Shown: positions 54,799-64,000 of the stretch, piece by piece | Layout of the letters: every line of letters begins with the position of its first letter | How positions within the stretch are numbered: the stretch's first letter is position 1 | Assembly (NCBI RefSeq): GCF_042242105.1 | Contig: NC_092029.1 | Location: 22,599,385 to 22,663,384 of the forward strand | Direction of reading: 5' to 3' | Length of the DNA: 64,000 nucleotides | Source of the DNA: Pempheris klunzingeri | Taxonomy: Eukaryota > Chordata > Actinopteri > Acropomatiformes > Pempheridae | Made by a program: the position numbers and the translations under genes | The notes under the pieces: model-generated | Seen by the model: only the letters and a program-made list of their open reading frames with translations | What the model was told of the DNA's origin: nothing | The model's database searches: none

Positions 54799-55803
54799 TA
54801 GTGTCCTTGTTCCTTCCAGGTAGTGTCTCAAAGGGCAGTGGTCTACAGCCGCTTAACTCTTCAGTATTAGCTGCTAAATTTGTCTCAGTGCTGCCTGCGG
54901 ATCAGTCGGCCCGCCGCCATCTTCCTCTCTCCTTAGCAACCCCTGACCTGTCAACCCCGCGCGTGATACACGTAGCTCACTGATTGGACAAGACAGCTGT
55001 GACGCACCAGTAGAGCCGCCCTGACCGGTGTCAAACCCGGAAGAGACTGTGTAAGAGATTTTGATTACTTCGAACTGCAATTTACAAACTGTGAGGCAGT
55101 CGTGACACTTAGTAGTAAGTCGGTCAGTCAGTCATCTCGAGTCTATAATGAACAAACTCGGTAAAACACCTAAAAAACACACCTACATACAAAGGTAAAA
55201 TTAGGCAGAATAAACCCTAGTAAATAAAATCAAATAAGAACACAAAATAACCATTGAATAAATAATCATAACTAGAGGGCCTGGCTGAGAAACGCTGTCA
55301 ATTATTGAAACACTCTTCATCAAATCTTTGGCATATTTTAATTTAATTGATTTCAAAGATTTACATGACATGGAGCAATATTAACCAGAAACAGTCTGAC
55401 ATAGACCCCAGGGAAAATACAATGTAAAGAGGAATGACCTTCATCCGCAGGACTTTTCATTGTCAGGGAAACAGCAGACAACATGTGCTGTGACATTACC
55501 AACGTATTAATAGACAGTGATTTAGACCAAAGACACGAGAGGGATCATTTATGTCTTCATTTCACTATTAGTGTAATCTGTAGCCCGCACTCCAGTCCAG
55601 TAGGTGGCGGCAATGTGCCACTGAGCAGGTTTATCCGCTGCTAATAAACTCGTCAGAAGAAGAAGACGAAGAAGAAGAAGAAGAAGAAGAAGAAGAGGAG
55701 GGAAAAGCGAAGCTGAACAGCGTCAATCGGCTGTCAGAGGGAGCCGGTGGACAGTCCGTGTCTGTGCGCCGCCCAGCCGAAGAGGATGGTCTAAGGAGAC
55801 AAC
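54799..55803. promoter_or_regulatory. NUS1-RAD51B divergent intergenic region
   Basis: About 1 kb separates the two start codons. CpG-rich DNA lies near NUS1 (54890-55030) and near RAD51B (55720-55810), with AT-rich sequence between, so two promoters are more likely than one shared core. A (GAA)n tract (55660-55697) lies about 110 bases upstream of the RAD51B ATG, inside a common fish repeat that also carries a CTCF-like site. Confidence 0.55.
55597..55611 (+). promoter_or_regulatory. CTCF-like motif upstream of RAD51B
   Basis: CCAGTAGGTGGCGGC matches the core CTCF pattern (CCAnTAGGKGGCRS). It is about 190 bases upstream of the RAD51B ATG and just before a (GAA)n tract. This arrangement resembles a dispersed fish repeat with a GAA tail, so the site may have been brought in by a repeat. 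Confidence 0.4.
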
Positions 55804-57713
55804 ATGGCGACCAGAGCACTGAACCGAACCGGCGTTTCAAAGGACATATGTGAGAGGCTCAAACGACACCAAATAGAAAGTTGTAAGGTGAGTTGAAAAG
55901 CCGCCAAGACTGACACACTGCTGGCCCACGGCCCTACCAGCTCACCCTGCCGCTGTGTGGGAGACCCGGTCCAAAAAGTCAGAAACCGTGACATGTCATC
56001 TGATCTCAATAAACTGTAATATGTAATTGTAGTACTGAAGAATTGCGATACATAACGAGTCAGCCGCCAAGTGTGATGGTATTGTCCCGTGTCCACACTG
56101 GCTCAGGTTCACAGACGGCAGCGCCCTGCCTGGACATAGATCAGCATTAGGGGGGGTGAGGGCGCCTTTTGGTTGGCTGGCATCCAGCAGAGACCAGAGG
56201 CAGGAGGGCCTACAGGACCAGGAGGGCCCCCAGGAGCGCGCCCCCCCCCCCCCCCCCCCCCCCCCCCCAGAGGGCCAAGGAAAACCTAGGTACATGGGGC
56301 TCCTGGTCTGGACGGGCAGACCATGGTCTGAGCCCGCAGAGAGGAGGACTCTGGTAAGGAGGGGGGCTGAGGTGGACGCTCAGTCAGATCAATGATAAAA
56401 AACGTCAGACATCAAACACTGAATGTGAAGATGAAGTTTGTTGTCGTCATCAATGTTTTGGTACTGCTGTTCATCCACGGCATGTCCTGAGTGTTCATAT
56501 GTATGAGTATAAACTGTACAGTGAACTTTTGGTTTTGCCTGTGCTGTATAATGACTATAATGAATGTTATGTGTCTGTCTACCCACTGTACTGATGTCTG
56601 TGTCATCACTGTGATGCATGCTGTATATTCTGCCACTGATAAAATAAGGCTGACCACAGTTGTCTCTGTCCAGGATCTACTGTCTCTGACTCCTGTTGAA
56701 GTGATGCATGCTGCAGGGCTCAGCCACTGCAAGGCCTCAGTGCTGCTGCAGGCGGTGAGCAAAGCCATCGCACCACCCGTCACCACGGTTAGTCCGCCGA
56801 ACGGTGGAATACATGTGGTTATTATGGGGTGTTACCCAGACACACTGTGTGATGTGCTTTCAGAGCACCTTTGTCTGGCAGTTTTGATGAAGGTGAAGAT
56901 AGCTGTTGTTGTGTCAGTAGGCTCTGCAGCTGTGGAGGAAGCAGTCAGACTCCTGTTTCTCTACATCCCTGCCTCCTCTGGATAAACTGCTGAAAGGAGG
57001 CCTGCCCTGTGGGACTATCACAGAGGTACGCCACACTCAGTGTCATGGCTGCATGTGACATGTGCTCTGTCTGTATACAGTACATCTGAAGCAGGAGTTG
57101 GTTAGCCTAGCTTAGCATAAAGACTGGAAACAAGGGGAAACTGCAGTGAGCTGGAGATCTGCTGAGTACCTTTTGGACAGCTGTTTCCACACTTTAAGCT
57201 AAGCTAACAAGCCGGTGGCTGTCACTTCATATTTACTGTAATGGCTGGGGCCAGTCTGTACACACAACCCTCTGCTGGAAAGTGAGGAAGAGTATTTCTC
57301 CTAAATGTCCTGCTGTTCTATCCATGTCTCAGTAATGCTCTGGCACATAGCTGCTTCTACACACGCTCGTGCTGCTCTCACCACGGTGGTGGCCAGCTGA
57401 TCAGTATCTGGATCAGTGTGAAGTCATCAGTCCTGACCCTGGCTGCAGGCCTGGGGAGGTCACAGAGGCTGGTCACTGCAGTGGGAGGACAAACTGTACA
57501 TGCTCATACAAGATTAAGGCTAGTGCTAGTGGAGCTCTGTTTCCTGTCAGGTGACGGGGCCGCCCGGCTGTGGGAAGACTCAGATGTGTTTGATGCTCAG
57601 TGTTTTGGCCACTCTGCCAAGGAGGGAGGGGGGCCTGGACAGCAGTGTGATCTACATTGACACAGAGGCTGCTTTCTCCGCTGAGAGGTACTGCCATTTA
57701 CTGCCTAACAGCG

Positions 57714-57746
<33 letters not shown>

Positions 57747-60700
57747 AGCGTCCAAATCACAGGACCTGCAGGTGTTTGATATAATGTGTCACAATGTACC
57801 ATCATGGTCCCCGCCTACAGATCATATTGTCCACATTTTTTCAGTGTGAATGAAATGCTAAATAACCGTTCCCACTAAAATTGTGACACATGTCACAGTC
57901 AAAATGTCGGTCAATATAGTGGCAATATGAACTTTTGCATGTCGTTCGTCCCTACTACAGACCTGCACCACTCTCACACACTCTACTCCTGACTTCCTCA
58001 TACAGTACACACCTCCTCACGTCATCTGCTTTGTCTAAATCCACACAGACCTTCCTATAACATCACCGCTGGTGTTAATCTTCCACTGCTCTTCACACTG
58101 TGGCTCATCAGCTGTGTAGCTGTGCAGTCTCAGCAGGTCATCACCCTTACTCTCGTCAGAACCAGTCCACGTCTTCACCTCCCTCTCTTATTCTTCATTC
58201 ATCAGCATCTCAAAGTCCTTCCACCATCTCAGCACACTCTCCTCACTAGTCATCACATTTCCATCTTCATCTTCATCACCCAAACCTGCTGCATGTCTTT
58301 CTCAGCTCGGCCCCTCTGTCTAGCCAGCTGGTTCAGGTCCTTTTCTCCTTCCTTGGTGTCCAACCTTCCACTGAACTCTTTTTGAGCATTCGTCACCTCT
58401 CTTCACCCTACACTGTGTCTCCTTGTTCTGTCTACTGTCTCACCTCTCTGACTGTGTTTTACTATCCGGCTTTGGTGACCTAACGGTGTTTGCGCCCGTC
58501 TCTCACAGTTTAGTTCAGTACATTTCATTAAGAGCATGGTTTGTAGAGCCAAACAGCCGTGCTTCTGTGTATGGCATCAGGCTGGTGGAGATTGCACAGA
58601 GCCGGTTCCCAGACTACTTCAGCTGTCAGGAGAGAGTCCGGCAGATGGCGAGACGGGTCCATCTCTTCAGGGAGCTCACCTGTCAGTGTGTCCTCAGCAG
58701 GTACAGTATGACAACACTGCTCTGTTCAGGCAACTTGAGCTACATGGAAATATCACCGAACACCAGCATTTACACACTGAGACCTCCACACACACACACA
58801 CACACTACCACACAGACAATAAGTTGGACTGAAGGCATGAGTCCTGGGGCCTGGACAGGGTCCCTATGAGAGTGGAACGCTGTCTCTGAGTGCTGTCTCT
58901 GCTGTGGCCCCTTTCAGGCTGGACAGATTAGAAGAGGACATCATCTCAAACAAAGCAGGTCTCGTCATCCTGGACTCTGTGGCCTCAGTGGTGAGAAAGG
59001 AATTTGACACAATGCTGCCCGGCAACCTCGCGCACCGCAGCAACCTGCTGGGCCACGAGGCCACCACCCTCAAATACCTGGCCCACCAGTTCAACATACC
59101 TGTAAGTACCTCACGCTCCCCAGGGTGGAGGAGCATCCCTCACTGTGAAGCCCAGAGTTTGGTCTCTGCTGCTTAGTGAGGCACTGCTGTGAATGACCAC
59201 AGCACCGCGTCTCGGGTTTGCTAAACTATTCCCCCATGCTGCTCATTGATAGCAGTTCTCTAAATCATTTCAGCAGTGGTTTCTGTGACGCTGTCTGTGC
59301 TCCCTGTGTCTGTCTGTCTGGTGCTTTTCTTAGGTGAACAAGTTTCCAGCAAATATAATATATAATGTAATATAATATAATATGAACTTAGAAATGGTCC
59401 ACCTCTGATAAGATGTCTCCTGTAATTGAATTGCACATGTGACAGTCCAGCCTGGTGTGTCTGTCTGATGAATACATCATATGTCTGCAGCACAGTCACA
59501 CCCCCCTCAGCTGAAAAACACAGTTTTAAACAGTGAATCCAGAGCAAACACTCATGGATTGGCTATAGGGTGAATCATGGTTGTGCATGAAAATGTCATG
59601 AATGAATGAATGAATAAAGTGTCCATTAGCAGCTTTAATATGTTCGCTATGGAGAGTGTTCCATGTCATATCAGATGGAGGTAGAAGACCTCATGATTCC
59701 AGTCAGTCATGTGTGGTGGTTAGCACTGTTGCCTCACAGCAAGAAGGTTCCAGGTTTGAATCCAGGTTTGAACCTGGAGTCTTTCTGTGTGGAGTTTGCA
59801 TGTTCTCCCTGTGCTTGCGTGGGTTTTTTCCAGATACTCCGGCTTCCTTCCACAGTCCAAAGACATGCAGGTTAATTGGTGACTCTAAATTGCCCGTAGA
59901 TGTGTGTGAATTATTGTCTGTCTCTGTGTCGGCCTTTTGATTGACTGGTGACCAGTCAACACCAAACGGCCTCTTGTCCATAGTCAGCTGGGACTGGCTT
60001 CAGCCTCCCCCGCAACCCTTAAGGATAAGATGGATGGATGGATGTTTCCATCAACACTGACAGACACCAGTCACATTCAGATGCCCAGCAACACACGTTG
60101 TTCATTGTTGTAGTTTCCTTGTACCACCGCTAGGTGTTAGTGCTGTCACATGTACAGTTATGTTTCTAGAGGACACTCCAACCATCAGACTGAAGCAGTA
60201 ACCCACTAAGATAAAACAACTACATGATCACATTTTAAAGATGACTTCCTAGAAACGACGAGCAAGTTCAGATCACATCTAGAATGCAGCGGCACCAATG
60301 GTCCTGGTAAAAAGATCAGTTTTAGGTCCCTGGGATTTGGACACCACTGAGCCTTGTGACTACCTAACAGTCACAACCTACCTACCAGCTACTAACAGGC
60401 CTCAACATGGCTGAATGTTGCCAGGGACCAAGACATGGACGCAGGCCTTACCTGAAGCCCAGGTATCTCGGCTTCCACTGCTGTTGTTCCACTTGTCAAA
60501 GCACAACACTGCTCCCCCTTGCTCTCTTGTCGGGGCGACTTCTCTGAGGTTTGCTGTTGGCTGAGCTCAGCTGGTTTCACTTGGTTTCAGTCAAGAAACA
60601 CAAGCTCAACAAAAATCCGCCATGGCGACAGTTATTGCCCTGCACTCGTTGGATGGGTCTTGGATAACATGGGTAATGACCCAGCTTATCTGGACTCTGT

Positions 60701-63341
60701 GTTTCCTTTCTCTAGGTGGTCCTGACCAACCAGATCACAACTCATGTGGGGCACCAAGGTAAGAGTTGTTCTGCTCTGAAGGCATGTTGGAGGCACAAAG
60801 CACATTTATTCCCATACAGTGTGATTCCAGGAAGGATGTGTAACTAAGCACCAGGCTGAAAACCTGAAAGTATCAAGGCTGTCATGCTGTGATGTGGTCA
60901 GTAGTGTAGCCACATCCCGCACTGATGTTGCAGCACACACCTGAAGAACACCTGTACATCACTGCAGCAAGATGAGTTCAGTCTGCCCAGCGCTGAGCTG
61001 ATCAACCATGTGCCTGAGTTGTTCATAATTCTCTACAATTTACACAAGTGTGAAGTGGGAACTTGAAGCTTCCACTAAGAAAAGACTTTTCAGTCAAGTA
61101 GGATGCATCTTGTGTTTGCACTATGTATTTGCACTGTCACTGATCCAGGATGTTTGAACAGAGGAAACGGTGCAAAAAATCCCTATCAGACAAAGAAATA
61201 TGTTTGTTTTTTGTTTTTTTAAAGCAGACTTAGTCTGGCCACTGGCGCACACCCCTACCAGTTGGTAAGACCAATCTGTGCATGCTTGCTGGTCCATCCA
61301 ATCATAATCTATGATATGTGTAATATGTATATGTGTATGTATGATAGTGTTTATAAAAAGGCTAACCTATAGAAATGGAGCTGCAACCGTGAAATAGGAA
61401 TGTAGGAATGGGGCAACAAATAGAAGGCCTTGATCAGATTATCACAGTGGGGGACAGCCAGAATAGCACCATAGCAGCTCTGCTGTGGAAATACAAGGCC
61501 TCGTACATGATTACAAAAATTTTGAAGTAAATGGTCTGTATTTGTATAGCGCCTTTCTAGTTATTTCAACTACTCAAAGCGCTTTACACTCATTCCCCAT
61601 ACCCATTCACACATCAGGAATGTAATTTGAAGGAGACTGTTCTTTCACACACATTCACACACTGAAGCTGCTTCAGGAGCAACTTGGGGTTCAGTGTCTT
61701 TCCCAAGGACACTTCGACATCTTGACCCATAGGGGACCTGGAGCTGGGGACCCATGGGAGCTGGGGATCGAACCCCCGACCTTCTGATTGAGGGACGGCC
61801 CACTCTACCACTGAGCCACAGCCAACTCTGTGTTTTAGACTGTTTATAGAAAAATATAATGAAAGGATTGTAACTTTAAACTATTTCACATGGGGAACTG
61901 ATGCACTCCCAGCACACAGTGAGCAGTCCACTAATCTGGAGAATACGGAGGTTTCATATTATTATTATTATTTTGATTTATCTGTGCAAAACCATCATAG
62001 GGACTGAATAGTAAAGTCACAGATACAAAGATGGAAACATGAAATACACAAGGATAGACAAAGAAGAACAGGGGAACACAGAACAGAATTTAACTAAATG
62101 CATGCAAAAAACAAACCAAACAAGGAAGAAAGTGTCGTGGTAATAATTATAATGATAACATGACATACCTTGTCCATATGTATGTGGATAGAAGTGATAT
62201 TAATTGACAGGATCCAACATCTGTGAAATGAATGTACAGTCCTGGTCATCATTATTGGCACCCATGAAATTTAAGTACATAATGTAGAATATCTCCTGGA
62301 AAAAAAATGAATCTAGTGAAACAGCTTTGGTCTATAGACAATTGGCACCCTTTAAATCAGTGTGGGGGAAAAAAAAAAACATTTTGACTCACCTGTGACA
62401 AATCAGAAATTAGAATCAGCAGTAACACTGATCCATTCTTATCCATTTTTAATCATTCTTCGCATATTTGCTAAGCTTCAGTCGGATAGTCAGTTTCTTT
62501 TTCATACAGTCATACCCACAGCTGCACAGAGCGCACACTGTGTTGGTGATCTCACTAAAACCAGTCACAGTTTGGGTGGACAGCATTCATGTTAAACCCA
62601 GAAGGCACACCATGACGTCCGTGGATCACCTGGGCAGCCCCGTTCTGGTGCTAACCAGCCAACTAGATTAGTCGGTTCAGTTCCTGAAACTGTCGCGTTG
62701 AAAAGGCCCATAAGCTCATTACGTTGTACCTGTGATAACTACAGGGGCACAATGTATCACTCAGCTCATCTCCTCAGCTTAGCTCCTTTAAACTGTCTTT
62801 GTCTCTGACTGATGTCAGCAGGCTCTTTCTGATTAAAAGGCTAAGTAATGGTAACAATTACTACACCAACTACTAAAAAAAAATAAAACAAATATTTAAC
62901 TGTCACTGAACTTTCCACCAACTTGTTTTCACTTGAGGTGACAGATCTCTTCTGCTTCAGACTGAAAAAACAAATAGGACTTGTCATGAATCGGTATTAA
63001 AACATCTGGTTTTACTCCTGTGCCCTCCTCTCAGTGTTTGAGGGAACATAAATGTTCCCATTTGATGTTTTGTATCAGTCATCTCAGATCTACTTTTCAA
63101 CAACAAGTAGTCAGTTATTTGATGAACTGACCGTAAAGCCGTAATTAAGACCACATTCCATTAAAGCCTGTATTGCTGAGTTCATAGACCTGCAGTGTCT
63201 GCTCTGTGGTGTGTTTCAGGACCAGTCCCAGCTGCTGCGGGGGGGGGGTCTGCATTTGTGACGGCGGCTCTGGGGAACACGTGGAGCCACAGTGTCAACA
63301 CACGTCTGATTGTCCAGTATGTGAACGCACAGCAGAGACAG
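55804..63341 (+). CDS. RAD51B: RAD51 paralogue B, 3' end beyond the window
   Basis: A RecA/RAD51-type ATPase of the BCDX2 complex, acting in homologous recombination. Coding exons: 55804-55887, 56674-56787, 56921-57025, 57551-57687, 58581-58700, 58918-59101, 60716-60758, 63220-63341; 909 bases, 303 codons with consistent phases, ending in phase 0 before a GTGAGA donor. About 45 C-terminal residues seen in other vertebrates (human 350) must lie to the right. It starts MATRALNRTGVSKDICERLK (ATG with A at -3, G at +4). Walker A GPPGCGKT is at about residues 104-111, then YIDTEAAFSAERLVEIA, Walker B LVILDS at about 202-207, VVRKEFDTMLPGNL, VLTNQITTHV and ALGNTWSHSVNTRLI. The linker after TNQITTH is shorter than in human. 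Exon 8 includes ten G in a row. Confidence 0.95.
56241..56268. repeat. poly-C run of 28 in RAD51B intron 1
   Basis: 28 uninterrupted C residues on plus after GGAGCGCG. Such runs are rare and hard to sequence, so the exact length may be an assembly estimate. Confidence 0.85.
57717..57746. repeat. (CA)n microsatellite in RAD51B intron 4
   Basis: About 12-13 CA units starting about 30 bases after the exon 4 donor. Confidence 0.85.
59707..60043 (+). repeat. short interspersed repeat with GATG tail
   Basis: The most complete copy of the family also found at 29928 and 39895: GTGGTTAGCACTGTTGCCTC, GGTTTGAATCC (B-box-like), TGGAGTTTGCATGTTCTCCC, CATGCAGGTTAATTGGTGAC, and a GATGGATGGATG tail. It lies in RAD51B intron 6. 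Confidence 0.7.
61527..61823 (-). mobile_element. tRNA-derived SINE (full copy)
   Basis: On minus it opens with GTGGCTCAGTGGTAGAGTGG (A box) and GGGGGTTCGATCCCCAGCTC (B box) and ends with CGCTTTGAGTAGTTGAAATA and GCGCTATACAAATACAGACC. Same family as 23921-24195. It lies in RAD51B intron 7. Confidence 0.8.
62237..62420 (+). mobile_element. Tc1-type terminus remnant
   Basis: CAGTCCTGGTCATCATTATT then GGCACCCATGAAATTT follows a TA at 62235-62236, matching one end of a Tc1-like family; no transposase or opposite end is present. It lies in RAD51B intron 7. Confidence 0.55.
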
Positions 63342-64000
63342 GTGAGAGATGTTGGATTCCTTCTTGAACTCTGAGGCTGATGCTCACAGCCACAAAGTGA
63401 GTGAACAGCTTGGGCATGTGCACGTGGACCAGGCATTGACTCAGGGACTGCCTTGTTATGGGTGATCTCTTTTTCATTTGGGGGATGTATATGGAAGACT
63501 GTATATGAAAAGCAGGGCACTGGAAAGGAGACTCTGGCCTATCGTTGAACCTCAGGTTCAGCACGAGTAATGGAGGTCTGTCCTGGTGGCGGAGCAGTGG
63601 AGCAGCTCCCTCCTCACACTGGGATCCTGGAGTGGCCTGGAGTGGTTTGTTGACTTGTAAAGGGCTCGTGGCCCCTGGGGTTCTGTCTTTGTATGAACAG
63701 AATGAGCTTTGGGCTGTGCCCTCATTGTCAGCAGAAAGTCAAACATGCTCTCAGTTGGTGGTGGGTAGGCCTGTGCAATATGCCAAAAAAATATGATCAG
63801 GATATTTATTTCAATTGGGGGGGGGGAGGGGGCGTCCTGTCTCTGTAGCACCCAGTTAAATGTCAGCACCAGGGGAGCTTAAGGTTGTCTATATAGAGTA
63901 TATACTTTTAGAATTTGTCAGTAAACCCGTCAGACCCAGAGCTTTTATTGGTTCTGAGCCCACGAATGGCTCTGTTCAGTTCTTCACTTGTAATTGCCCA
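63342..64000 (+). other. RAD51B intron 8 (incomplete)
   Basis: Sequence downstream of the last visible RAD51B exon. No further RAD51B exon or recognised element is seen before the window ends; a G-rich run occurs near 63818-63832. Confidence 0.5.

Overview
The window looks like nuclear DNA from a ray-finned (teleost) fish. The genes are split into short exons by GT-AG introns and match vertebrate families. The spaces between exons are full of (CA)n/(TG)n microsatellites, minisatellites, Tc1-type DNA transposons, an L2-like LINE and tRNA-derived SINEs of the fish type. There is no bacterial-style operon, CRISPR array or phage module. Gene identities come from comparing conceptual translations with remembered family sequences; no database search was run.

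Layout. 1-9.6 kb: no securely identified gene, but a CpG-rich block (about 8.2-9.4 kb) and several splice-bounded minus-strand segments that may be the 5' part of an unidentified gene running off the left edge. This part also holds a GATC-rich minisatellite, a truncated L2 copy, a 34-bp tandem array and a Tc1 remnant. 9.6-10.6 kb: a 45-bp tandem array. 11.7-17.1 kb: RPL7L1 (minus, six coding exons, complete), with two Tc1-family elements in its last intron. 17.7-21.25 kb: an L2-like LINE (plus) with endonuclease and reverse transcriptase. 21.7-29.0 kb: SERINC1 (minus, ten coding exons, complete), with long opposed CA/TG repeats in its predicted 3' UTR and a 21-bp minisatellite in intron 1. 30.9-44.0 kb: SLC35F1 (minus, eight coding exons, complete). 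Its introns hold a nearly intact Tc1 element and a 3.2-kb compound tandem array. 46.4-54.8 kb: NUS1 (minus, five coding exons, complete). 55.8 kb to the right edge: RAD51B (plus, eight coding exons seen, 3' end outside the window), divergent from NUS1.

The products do not form one pathway. RPL7L1 is a uL30-family ribosome-biogenesis protein. SERINC1 is a multi-pass membrane protein. SLC35F1 is an orphan SLC35-family transporter. NUS1 is the non-catalytic cis-prenyltransferase subunit for dolichol synthesis. RAD51B is a recombination-repair ATPase. In human, SERINC1, SLC35F1 and NUS1 lie together on 6q22, so the middle of the window keeps an old linkage block, whereas RPL7L1 (6p21 in human) and RAD51B (14q24) flank it here. 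The most notable features are the density and size of the tandem arrays, the almost intact Tc1 with a single in-frame stop, the possible long double-stranded hairpin in the SERINC1 3' UTR, and a run of ten G inside a RAD51B coding exon.
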